Shown here: positions 40,681 through 51,719 of the stretch, in pieces
Layout of the letters: the number at the start of each line of letters is the position of its first letter
Numbering within the stretch: position 1 is the stretch's first letter
Source of the DNA: Bugula neritina
Lineage: Eukaryota; Bryozoa; Gymnolaemata; Cheilostomatida; Bugulidae
Length of the DNA: 64,000 bases
Direction of reading: 5' to 3'
NCBI GenBank assembly: GCA_964035545.1
Contig: OZ037765.1
Span: forward strand, 32,673,004 to 32,737,003
The notes under the pieces: generated by a model
Told to the model about the DNA's origin: nothing
Seen by the model: the letters and a program-made list of their open reading frames with translations, nothing else
Database searches by the model: none
Made by a program: the position numbers and the translations under genes

Positions 40681-41037
40681 TAACTTATCTACAAAATTGT
40701 TTATAAGCTTTTCAAGGCAAAACCACCAGCATGCCATATATTGATAGCATTTGAAATTACAAGCACAATTTTCAACATTAAACTTTTTAAGGTTTATATT
40801 AAAACAGTAAAATATATAATGCCATAGATTTGTTTATTAAAAACTGCAATTTAATAGCAGACAACATACGTTAAACACCATTTGAAACAATGGAACATTT
40901 CACCACAAGCACTTGAACTATGATACTTGGTGTTTTACTATGAAGCAGAACTTGATCTTTCGTAAACTGCAACAATTAAATAAAATAAGCTAAAAAAAGT
41001 TTTCACCGTTTGATGCATTATAGAAAGAAGTTAATCT

Positions 41038-41580
41038 GGTAAGGCGGTTGTCACAGGCGCTACTTGTGAGCGTCTAAGCAGCTTCCTTATATGTACTCTG
41101 TATCCTGGAGCCATGCATATGTATATCACAATGTTCAGAGTACTATTACATGCATTTTAAATCATCACTCCCATGTCAAAGCTTGCATTACTTCCTTCAT
41201 AACTGAGATACTCTTAATTATTATGATTAGTATTGGTGGAGCTAGGAGCAATAAAAGATAGTATTATTGAACTATGACCCCTATTAGTTTTAATTCATTG
41301 GATAACGAATAGGAACATGACTTTCATTGTGAACTTCATGATATTTGCATTCATTGTCTCCAGCAAATTTTCTTTCAGCCATTCAATTTAGAACTACTCT
41401 ATAACTTTATACAAATATATCGAACATATCAAGAAGGTGGCTAAACTTATCGCTTGCCATATGTTATTTAAGTTGCACCGTTGACCTAGATATAGCCATA
41501 TATAGCTCTGTATAATAGAATGTGTCAAATCTTGCGAGGATTGTTAGATTTACTGCCTCGTAGCTGGTTTACCAGTCATA
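41038..41580 (-). pseudogene. Receptor pseudogene fragment psi1 (about TM4 to C-terminus)
   Basis: On the minus strand it aligns with the receptors from the TM4 end to the C-terminus, keeping TM7 and helix-8 nucleotide blocks (TCTGTATCCTGGAGCCATGC on +). It is full of indels and stops, and TM1-TM3 are absent. psi3 and psi4 share the same 5' breakpoint. The region upstream continues as shared non-receptor sequence. Confidence 0.8.
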
Positions 41581-42560
41581 GACTCAACAAATTCTCAAAT
41601 TTATTTTAATTCAACCATCTCTACAGGAGCCTTGATGGTAAAAGTTCTTAAAGCAGGTAAAGACTTTGTGCTGCTCTTCCTGGCATCAACTATAGCTTGT
41701 CTGAACACTAAGCCTGTGCTTTACGTATACTAGATCCCCATTTATCTTGTTTATATTTAATAAAATACTACACATTCTCAAAGGATAACCTGCAAATATG
41801 TATAATGAATTATTGAGTATTGAATTATTCAAGGAAAACTTTGCTTTGGTTTTAGATTCATTTTTGAATAGAAAGCACCCTTCATAGACTTTACAATGCA
41901 ACATCATTGAACTGTTATTCTTTTAGCAAACTTTGACTGTGAGAGCTATTGAATTGAAAAGTGTTGATCAGTAAATTGTAATATCACATCTCTTTCACAT
42001 TGTATAGTATACAATACTTTTACATCAATGCTTTATATATTACTATTGACTGCTCATCCCACTTGAGTGAAAGATTGTATTATTACTTGCATGAGGAATC
42101 TAGCAACTCAGTTTGATTCTGCACTGTTTCACCCAATTATCAAATGTTTGTCAGCTAAAAATAGATAGAGTTGAAAAGTTACATGAAATTTATTAAAAGT
42201 ATTAACTTAATTTGAATACCTCAAAAGTCATAGCAGTAATATTATATAATTTGCACAAATTGATAAAAGCAATAACTTGAACAGTTACAAGGGCGGTATA
42301 TATAATGTAAACAACACACATAATTCTATTAATTTATTTATACATTACAGTCTAGCTTCTCAAAAAATGATTATGTAACTTATTGCAATCTTTTTAACAC
42401 CAAATGATTGTGATATACATAATAGCAAAACTTCAGAGGCACACAATAAAATATAAATCTGCTTTTAGTTATAAAATATATCATTTAAAGATTGACAACA
42501 TTAAACGGCATTTAACAATACAAAATATTTTTTGACAAAACCAATCGAACTATAACATTT
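41580..42560. other. Unit A right part, 3' flank of receptor 3
   Basis: Non-coding sequence with close copies at 49.57-50.57 and 55.15-56.17 kb. Confidence 0.6.
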
Positions 42561-42568
42561 GTTTTGCC

Positions 42569-42574
42569 TTTATT
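42569..42574 (-). terminator. Poly(A) signal of receptor 3
   Basis: AATAAA on the minus strand, 99 bp past the stop codon, conserved at the same distance in receptors 4 and 5. Confidence 0.6.
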
Positions 42575-42672
42575 ATGAAGCAAGACTTAATATTTATGAC
42601 ATTCACCACAAAATTAAACTAAACTAAACAAAAATTTCTATTTTGTGTTGCATTATTGAGTAGCAAACTCTA

Positions 42673-43611
42673 TTAGGCAGGTGCAGCAGGTGCTACTTGT
42701 GAAAGGCTGCCTCTACACTTGAACAGTTTCCTTATATGTATTCTGTATCCTGGTGTCATGCATATGTATATCACAATGTTCAGAGTACCATAACATGCGT
42801 TATAAATCAACACTCCCCATGTTAAAGCTTGCGTTACCCCTTTTAAAGCCTTCACATTGTAACCTGGTGTAGAGATCAGTGTGGGAATATAAGAGAAATA
42901 AAAGAGAGCACAAATCAGCATAATATAAGTTGCAGACCTCTTGATACTCTCATCATCATGTCCAGGAAAATTTCTTTCAGCCATCCGTTTTAATTCTACT
43001 CTCACTTTATACAAACATACTGAACAGATTAGGAAAGTGGCAAAAATTGTTACACCGTATGTTACTGAAGTTGCAGTATTGACTTGAATGGGTACAGCTC
43101 CATACTCACTGTAGCAGTACATGTCGACTTGTGTGAGGATTGCTAGAGTTACGATCCCGTAGCTAGTGATATAAATTATACAGATTGAAATCCCAAAGTT
43201 TTCCAATATTTTGTTAGAGGTAGACTGCAAGGGTCGGCAAATAGAGACGTACCTTTCATGGCTGCTCAAAGCCAGCACAGCTAAACGAGCTATTGAAGAA
43301 CCTGCTGTTAGTATAAACACCACAATTTGGTACTGCTGAGCTTGCTGATTGGTCAGACTCAAAACTAGTGTAGCAATTTCACAGCTAGCTATAAGTATTT
43401 GAGATACACTTACTGCCACGTCAGTAATGCCAATGTTTATTACGCTCCAAATATGCTTTGTTTTCTTCGATTTGTCAATTGCACTTAGCACGATGAGATT
43501 TATAATGTTGCTCACTATACTGACACAGTTTAATAGCAGATGTATTGCAGATAGCTCTGGTTCTACGCAGGTTTTAGTAACACCTTCACACAGCATGTCA
43601 CTGCTTTCCAT
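42673..43611 (-). CDS. Rhodopsin-like 7TM receptor, paralogue 3
   Basis: 312 aa from MESSDML. The frame is open to 43,650 but the conserved 3' splice-site-like CAG|TTTGC (exon edge about 43,640) lies between. It has the same 7TM motif set as its neighbours (N1.50, D2.50, ERY, Pro6.50, NIVIY). Distinctive differences are SSHERY (Tyr to His just before the E-R-Y motif) and AERNFPGHDD in the third intracellular loop, where the others have Val. Its TM5-C-terminal half is almost identical to that of paralogue 5, and its N-terminal half to paralogues 2 and 4. It is an orphan receptor in the tandem array. Confidence 0.88.
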   Translation of the reverse strand: MESSDMLCEGVTKTCVEPELSAIHLLLNCVSIVSNIINLIVLSAIDKSKKTKHIWSVINIGITDVAVSVSQILIASCEIATLVLSLTNQQAQQYQIVVFILTAGSSIARLAVLALSSHERYVSICRPLQSTSNKILENFGISICIIYITSYGIVTLAILTQVDMYCYSEYGAVPIQVNTATSVTYGVTIFATFLICSVCLYKVRVELKRMAERNFPGHDDESIKRSATYIMLICALFYFSYIPTLISTPGYNVKALKGVTQALTWGVLIYNACYGTLNIVIYICMTPGYRIHIRKLFKCRGSLSQVAPAAPA

Positions 43612-43699
43612 GTCTGCACCATCAGAGTGGCTGAAGCAAACTGATTGCAAAGTTCAAAGTATTTTATTGATGAAAAAAGTTGCAAGGATCATTTAAATT

Positions 43700-46275
43700 T
43701 TTTATCATCATAAAACCATGTCTCTATAAAAGCATATTTGGTTTTCAGTTTGCAAATCATACATAATTTCAACTTGTTTAAATGCAATATAAAATCTCAA
43801 AAAGATATCAATATTACATCATTAAAATTTGCTTTGTTTTAGTAAAATAATCATATACTTGTAAGCTGGACTGACTGGTACTTTAAAATTTATTGACCTG
43901 TTCAAGTAGAAAGCTTATGTTTTTCATCAAAATGGCTAAAAAAATCATTCAGCATAACTGGAGTTTAGAAGACTAAAATGTATGCATGCGAATGCCTTTA
44001 TCACATTTTTTTCTGGTCATTAATGCTAAAATATGTATTCCAAAAGTAAACTTTTTATCTTTCAATAATTTTATTTAGTTAGTTCCAAAAATCTTCAATA
44101 ATCAACTACTTATTGTTCAATAATCAACTATACAGTTTTAAACTACTGACAGCTACTTGTAGTATTTGTATTTTTTAATGCCTATATTTATCCCTTTATG
44201 TGCTGCGTGTTGCAATTGGTAGAATGTAACCAATTTCGCTACCAGAGAAAGAAAGCAAACAACTGCCAACCACTTGAGCAGTTGCTATTTCATTAATGGA
44301 TTTGACTAAAGTTAATATTACACCACTTACAGCATATAAATATCATAGGATCAGGAATAAAACTGTAATGTATGTTTTTTGCTTAAACTATTATGTAGTG
44401 TTTCACTTCTGTTATGTATGTGTAGGTTGTATAAAAGTACAGTTGAATTTGCTGTCTTTTACTTATAACTATATGGGAATAATTAGGAGTTCAAATACAA
44501 TGGATATGATAACTTCTAAATATAGAACATATATATTGTACATCTATTTAGGTTTGATCTAACCAAAAAGTAAGAATCTATTGAAACTAATTTATTTAAT
44601 CAAAACTATCAGACTCTGTTTAGATATTATTTTTGTGAATTGCATGAAGAAGCTGAAATTAAAGATGCAAAAAAGTAGCATAACTCCAACTATTTTCTTA
44701 GATGAAAGGTTTATAGGTTTTATACCCTTACATATTTTGTACCAGCCGCGGGAAGGATGAGTAGTTCATTGAGAGAAAAAGAGTGAGACGACATGAGTTC
44801 AAATTCAAAACAAACTTGTCAACTTTTAAAATCTCTCAATGTATAAGGAATTTTTAAACTTTTCTCTTTCTCATGCATGGTTTTAGGGATGGCCGAAATT
44901 TGCTACAATAAATAACAAACGTCAACAATTTTATTAATCTGCTTTATGCGTGATTCAAGTCCTAATTACCAAGGATTAAATGTTTTGAATACATACTATA
45001 TAAGCTGATTCATATAAAAAGGCAATTTATATATTTCTCATTCAAGTTATGTTGAAATGAGCGAAAAAGCTTGTTATAAATTAAAGAGTTTGGAGATATT
45101 TTAACAGTTTTAGAAATGCCACTACTTTGACTATAATGTGCAGCGTTCAATGTTGAAGATGACACCAGTAGCTAAAAGAATATATATAAGAAATCATAAT
45201 ATTTATCTAGAGCCACATGTTTGCATCATATAATTTTGAATTCAGCTGTTGAACGTTTGCAGTCGAACTATCAGGCAATTAAAGAAGACAAATCCTATTT
45301 ATTTAGACTCAGGAGAGAATAAACCACTGTTTTTTATTTCTAATTTAAAATAGTGGATGAAAGTGACAAGTGCTATTAATTTGAATTGCAAGATACAAGA
45401 ACTTTAGCATTGCAGGCCTTTCTCTTGATCTTTTTTCTTACATATTTGCCATCAGCACATGAAAATATCCTACTTTGAAAATACCAAACTTCCATAAATT
45501 TTGAACAAATTTTGCAATTTTTGCTAATATGCTGGTGTGTATTAATTAAAGTCAAATGACTGACATATAATGCTTCACCTGTTGAAGATCATACAGGTGT
45601 ATCTTACAGGCGTGTGATAATTAAAACACACTTTCTGAATAACTATTTGAATGACAAAACTATTATTATGTAAAAGTTAGATGCACATTCATTTCAAATG
45701 ACTACTTTGTTGGTAAAATTTCCACTGAAATAATTCTAAAAACATAGAACGGTCAATCACCTACTACGATATTATATAATATATTGTGTGTGGAATCATT
45801 TTGCTATAAATCAATGGTTTATGTATTAAACTATTGACTGTTCACTCCACTTGCATGAAAAGTCAATTCTTTTATATATTATAATATATATTTGCTAGAA
45901 TCATATTGCTAAATTAATGCATTTTATATTAATATTGACTTCTTGTCCCAGTTGAGTGAAAGATTATATTATTGTGTTAATAAGAAGTCTAGCAGTAAAA
46001 TATTTACTCGATTAAATTTCAAATGCTTTCAATTTAAAAATTTAAAAAGTAGAAACAGTTGAAAGTCAAATAAGAATTTATTAGAAGTATTTGAGTTACT
46101 TGAACCAGTCTAAAACTTATGTTTGTATACATGCACTACGCAGATTAAAGAGAGTGACACGTTAAACAGTTATTCACTGCGCTCCCATACATCAAATGAA
46201 AGATCCAATCATGCGAAGTATGGTAATGCAGTCATGCATCTTAATTCTTGTAAACAACAAACATACATTTAGTAA
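43700..46275. other. Unit B spacer (upstream of receptor 3)
   Basis: Non-coding duplicate of the unit A spacer. It is nearly identical to unit A between about 45.3 and 46.27 kb and more different before that. Confidence 0.6.
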
Positions 46276-46617
46276 GCCTAGGGCCACACGGTGCGTATTT
46301 TCGCATCGAAAATTGAAATCACAAGTAGCAAAGGTGTCCACTGTGCGCGTTGAAAAAACCTTCGCACTTGTCGCTCTGCATTTTCAACGCAAGTGCGAAT
46401 CGTCTCTGTCGTCGTCACCTAATTGGCTGGTAGCTATTCAGCGAGCCCAATTTCTTTATTTAGTGCTATATTCCAGTAAATTGCGTTTTATTGAAAGCGA
46501 GTGCGATTTAAAAATGAAAGCTTTATTTATCACGCATCACTGACGCTACAGTGGACACCTTTGCTACTCAAGATTTTAATTTTCGCATGCGAAAATACGC
46601 ACAGTGTGGCCCTAGGC
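46276..46617. mobile_element. MITE with TAA target duplication, copy 2 (full length)
   Basis: 342 bp with inverted repeats of about 70 bp: the left arm (GCCTAGGGCCACACGGTGCG onward, through TTTCGCATCGAAAATT and AGGTGTCCACTGTGCG) mirrors the right arm (GTGGACACCTTTGCTACT to GTGTGGCCCTAGGC). Flanking TAA is present on both sides. It occupies the same site as copy 1. Unit C (about 54,254) has the uninterrupted target TTTAGTAACTTATC. Confidence 0.92.
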
Positions 46618-46975
46618 TAACTTATCTACCAAATTGTTTATAAGCTTTTCAAGGCAAAACCACCAGCATGCCATATATTGATAGCATTTGAAATTACAAG
46701 CACAATTTTCAACATTAAACTTTTTAAGGTTTATATTAAAACAGTAAAATATATAATGCCATAGATTTGTTTATTAAAAACTGCAATTTAATAGCAGACA
46801 ACATACGTTAAACACCATTTGAAACAATGAAACATTTCACCACAAGCACTTGAACTATGATACTTGGTTTTTTACTATAAAGCAGAACTTGATCTTTCGG
46901 AAACTGCAACAATTAAATAAAATAAGCTAAAAGAAAATGTTCACCGTTTGATGCATTAGAAAGAAGTTAATCTGG

Positions 46976-47150
46976 TAAGGCGGGTGTCACAGGCGCTACT
47001 TGTGAGCGTCTAAGCAGTTTCCTTATATGTACTCTGTATCCTGGAGTCATGCATATGTATATCACAATGTTCAGAGTACCATAACATGCGTTATAAATCA
47101 TCACTCCTCAAATCAAAGCAATTTTTACTTCCTTCATAGCTGAGATATTT
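46976..47150 (-). pseudogene. Receptor pseudogene fragment psi2 (TM7 and C-terminus only)
   Basis: It begins with the same diverged C-terminal block as psi1 and psi4 (GGTAAGGCGGGTGTCACAGG on +) and loses receptor similarity near 47,150, after TM7. Confidence 0.75.
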
Positions 47151-49031
47151 TCTAAAAACTAAAAACTAATAAGCTACTTAAACTGATCTTGGTCAATAAT
47201 TGTTTTAGCACTACATGTAGGTTATTGTCTTGATCTTCAATGTAGAAGTTATCAGTTCCCATGATATTCGAAATGATCATTGATTATTTCTCCATTTTTG
47301 ATGACAAAAAATTTAAAGCTTGACTTTTTGTGATATCTGGTTTTGAATTAATTGGCAGTTTAATTGTTTTCTAAAGTGCATATTTTGCTGAATGCTATAC
47401 TACCACGATAGCAGTACGTATCAGTCTGTCTAAACCCTTTAAAAGGTTGACAACTCCATATTACAATAACTTTTTAAAGTTGCACCAGCTCAAAAGTTGT
47501 TCAATTACTATTTTTACATTTTTAATTTATGTACCTGCTGTTTAAAAAGTCAATTTATTATTTCACCATCTGTATACTTTTTGGCTAAATAAAACTTTAA
47601 AATCAGTTTTCACTTTCAATATTTTTGTAATTTGGAAATCATGTTCACTACTATAAATCATTACCTGTAATTAAATAATGCAATAATAAGATGTTACATA
47701 ATGTAGTATGTGCTTGAATATTGCATAAGTGTTTAGTGCTCATTTTCAAAACGTATCTAGCAAATGCCACAATATTTTATTAAGACATATTAAGCTATTA
47801 ACTGTGTAATAAAAACATTGTTAACTGGTAACGTTAGGAATAAAAAACAAACCGAAATAATGTTTACTAATTGAAGCTTCTTATTGCTTTAGTTCAGCTT
47901 CACCAGTAAATATTTTAGCTTAAAGAATATTGAACAGCATATTGTACTATCTTATAATGATACTGCAATAAAACACAACTTTTCACTAGAATATTACTAC
48001 GTAAAGTTAGACAGCTTCAATATCAAGTAACTATTTGTTTTTCTTTGAACCAGTTGATGGAATTTCTACTTGAATAAATATAAAAGCTTAGAAGTGTCAA
48101 TCATATCAAATAATAATATATATGATATATCAGAACATAATAATTATATATTTGCTAGAATCTTATTGCTAAATCAATGCTTTTTATATTACTATTTACT
48201 TCGTGTCCTACTTGAGTGAAAGACTGTATATAGTCATACAGATACTGAGTTTAGCAGATGGATCTTCACATTGCTTGTTTCAAAAAACAGCTATCAAACT
48301 AGCTATTTTAGTTTATGATAAAAGAAGCAGGCAGGGCTATATAAGAGTATTATATGTATTGTAAACAACAAGCATAAAGCAGTTCCAGCTCTTTAGAGGT
48401 AGCCAACAACCAACAAAATATTAAATACCATACTGGGGGAGCGCAATTTTCAACATAGCTATAATAGCTAACATGAATTATCTAGAATAATATTCTAATT
48501 TTCATAGATTTGTGTGACACAAAAAGCAGTAATATATTAATAATAATTATTATCTTTAAAAGTGAATACTTATTAAAAGATATCTGTTCAAACAACAAGC
48601 AGCGAATATTTAAAATTAGTATGTTAATGCAAATCAAAGAAATTTATTTATGTGCTCAATACGTGCTTTATTTAAATATACATGTATTTAGATACTATTC
48701 AAATAACTTGCACATAAAATATACATTGAACCAATGTAAATAAATAGCGTCTAACTGGGAGACGTATATATATTTAAGATGACACCTCTTTAACATCTAA
48801 TGATTTAGGTGTGAATTACGCAGTAAAATGACATTATATTGTTATTACTAAAAATGTTATTTAGTTTTTGACAATATGCATTGAAGTGCAACATATTTTA
48901 GCAACACAGTGTTTCTCGACAAACCATTCAAACTATTTCTATTGCTTTCACTGTGCAACAGGAGTTAATATTCATAATGAAAGTAAACTGAGTAAACTGA
49001 AATCTTTATTTTTCAATATATCATGAAATCG
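47151..49031. other. Unit B-specific 1.9 kb between psi2 and psi3
   Basis: Absent from units A and C. From about 47.3 kb to its right end it is homologous, inverted, to the 3' flank of receptor 1 (32.9-34.3 kb), so it is the 3' flank of psi3. No coding sequence was seen. Confidence 0.6.
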
Positions 49032-49570
49032 TCAAATCAGTGCAGCAGGTGCTACTTGTGAAAGGCTGCCTCTACACTTGAACAGTTTCCTTATATGTAC
49101 TCTGTATCCAGGAGTCATGCATATGTATATCACAATGTTCAGAATACCATAACACGCGTTATAAATCATCACTCCCCATGTTAAAGCAATTTTTAATTCC
49201 TTCATAACTGAGATACTCTCGATGTGATTAGTATTGGTGGAGCTAAGAGAAATAAAAGATAGCACTATTGAACTATGACCCCTATTAGTTTTAATTTATT
49301 GGATAAGAAATACGAGCATAATTTACTTTGTGAACTTCATGGTATTTGCATCCATTCTCTCCAGCAAATTTTTTTTCAGCCATTCAATTTAACTTTATAC
49401 AAATATATCGAACATATCAAGAAGGTGGCCATACTTATCACTCGCCATATGTTATTTAAGTTGCACCGTTGACCTAGATATAGGCATATATAGCTCTGTA
49501 TAATAGAATGTGTCTAATCTTGCGAGAATTGTTAGATTTACTGCCTCGTAGCTGGTTTACCAGTCATAGA
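49032..49570 (-). pseudogene. Receptor pseudogene fragment psi3
   Basis: The last 60 or so codons are intact: TM7 (LTWGVMIYNACYGILNIVIY), helix 8 and a tail ending APAALI. Further 5' the frame is broken by indels and the match stops near TM4. Its 3' flank resembles that of receptor 1, not of its neighbours, so it may derive from a receptor-1-type copy. Confidence 0.8.
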
Positions 49571-50575
49571 CTCAACAAATTCTCAAATTTATTTTAAATC
49601 CACCATCTCTACAGGAACCTTGATGGTAAAAGTTCTTAAAGCAGGTAAAGACTGTGTGCTGCTCTTCCTGACATCACCTATAGCTTGCCTGAACACTAAG
49701 CCTGTACTTTACCTACTAGACCCCCATTTATCTTGTTTTTATTTAATAGAATACTACATATATTAAATTTTCCATGCAGATTCTTAAAGCATAACCTGAA
49801 AATATGTATAATGAATTATTGAGTATTGAGTTATGCAAGGAAAGCTTTGCTTTGTTTTTAGAATCGTTTTTGAATAGAAAGCACCCTGCATAGACTTTAC
49901 AATGCAACATCATTGAACTGTTATTCTTTTAGCAAACTCTGACTGGTAGAACTATTAAATTGAAAAGTGTTGATCAGTAAATTGTAATATCTCATCTCTT
50001 TCACATTGTATAATATACAATATCTTACATCAATGCTTTATATATTATTATTGATTGCTCATCTCACTTGAGTGAAAGATTGTATTATTACTTGCATAAG
50101 AAATTTAGCAACTCAGTTTGATTCTGCACTGTTTCACCCAATTATCAAATATTTTTCAGCAGTATAGCTAAAAATAAATAGAAATAAAAAGTTACATGAA
50201 ATTTATTAAAAGTATGAACTTAATTTGAATACCTCAAAAGTCATAGCAGTAATATTATATAATTTGCACAAATTGATAAAAGCAATAACTTAAACAGTTA
50301 CAAGGGCGGTATATATAATGTAAACAACACACATAATTCTATTAATTTATTTATACATTACAGTCTAGCTTCTCAAAAATGATTATGTAACTTATTGCAA
50401 TCTTTTTAACACCAAATGATTGTGATATACATAATAGCAAAACTTCAGAGCCCAACAATAAAATATAAATCTGCTGTTAGTTGTAAATTACATCATTTAA
50501 TAATTGACAACACCAAACAACATTTAGCAATACAAGATACTTTTTGACAAAACCATTTGAACTATAACAGTTTTT
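49571..50575. other. Unit B right part, 3' flank of receptor 4
   Basis: Non-coding copy of 41.58-42.56 kb. Confidence 0.6.
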
Positions 50576-50580
50576 TTGCC

Positions 50581-50586
50581 TTTATT
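50581..50586 (-). terminator. Poly(A) signal of receptor 4
   Basis: AATAAA on the minus strand, 99 bp past the stop codon. Confidence 0.6.
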
Positions 50587-50684
50587 ATGAAGCAAGACTT
50601 AATATTTATGACATTCACAACAAAATTAAACTAAACTAAACAAAAATTTCTATTTTGTGTTGCATTATTGAGTAGCAAGTTCTA

Positions 50685-51623
50685 TTAGGCAGGTGCAGCA
50701 GGTGCTACTTGTGAAAGGCTGCTTCTACACTTGAATAGTTTCCTTATATGTACTCTGTATCCTGGAGTCATGCATATGTATATCACAATGTTCAGAGTAC
50801 CATAACACGCGTTATAAATCATCACTCCCCATGCCAAAGCTTGCGTTACCCCTCTTAAAGCTTTCAAACTATAACCGGGCGTAGAGATCAATGCGGGAAT
50901 ATAAGAGAAATAAAAGAGAACACAAATCAGCATAATATAAGTTGCAGACCTCTTGATACTCTCATCATCATGTCCAGGAACATTTCTTTCAGCCATCCGT
51001 TTTAGTTCTACTCTAACTTTATACAAACATACTGAACAGATTAGGAAAGAGGCAAAAATTGTTACACCGTATGTTACTGAAGTTGCAGTATTGACTTGAA
51101 TGGGTACAGCTCCATACTCACTGTAGCAGTACATGTCGACTTGTGTGAGGATTGCTAGAGTTACGATCCCGTAGCTGGTGATGTAAATTACACAGATTGG
51201 AATCCCAAAGTTTTCCAAAATCCTGTTAGAGGTAAACTGCAAGGGTCGGCAAATAGAGACGTACCTTTCATAGCTGCTCAAAGCCAGCACAGCTAAACGA
51301 GCTATTGAAGAACCCGCTGTTAGTATAAACACCACGATCTGGTACTGCTGAGCTTGCTGATTGGTCAGACTCAAAACTAGTGTAGAAATTTCACAGCTAG
51401 CTATAAGTATTTGAGATACACTTACTGCTATGTCAGTAATGCCAATGTTTATTACGCTCCAAATATGCTTTGTTTTCTTCGATTTGTCAATTGCACTTAG
51501 CACGATGAGATTTACAATGTTGCTCACTATACTGACACAGTTTAACAGCAGATGTATTGCAGATAGCTCTGGTTCTACGCAGGTTTTAGTAACACCTTCA
51601 CACAGCATGTCACTGCTTTCCAT
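50685..51623 (-). CDS. Rhodopsin-like 7TM receptor, paralogue 4
   Basis: 312 aa from MESSDML. The frame is open to 51,704, past the conserved CAG|TTTGC boundary (exon edge about 51,652). It keeps N1.50, D2.50, SSYERY, Pro6.50 (FYFSYIP) and NIVIY, and lacks Cys3.25. Distinguishing residues are RPLQFTSNR after TM3, GIPICVIYI in TM4 and KCRSSLSQV in the tail. Its N-terminal half is near-identical to paralogue 2. An orphan receptor. Confidence 0.88.
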   Translation of the reverse strand: MESSDMLCEGVTKTCVEPELSAIHLLLNCVSIVSNIVNLIVLSAIDKSKKTKHIWSVINIGITDIAVSVSQILIASCEISTLVLSLTNQQAQQYQIVVFILTAGSSIARLAVLALSSYERYVSICRPLQFTSNRILENFGIPICVIYITSYGIVTLAILTQVDMYCYSEYGAVPIQVNTATSVTYGVTIFASFLICSVCLYKVRVELKRMAERNVPGHDDESIKRSATYIMLICVLFYFSYIPALISTPGYSLKALRGVTQALAWGVMIYNACYGTLNIVIYICMTPGYRVHIRKLFKCRSSLSQVAPAAPA

Positions 51624-51719
51624 GTCTGCACCATCAGAGTGGCAGAAGCAAACTGATTGCAAAGTTCGAAGTATTTTATTGATGAAAAAAGTTGCAAGGA
51701 TCATTTAAATTTTTTATCA

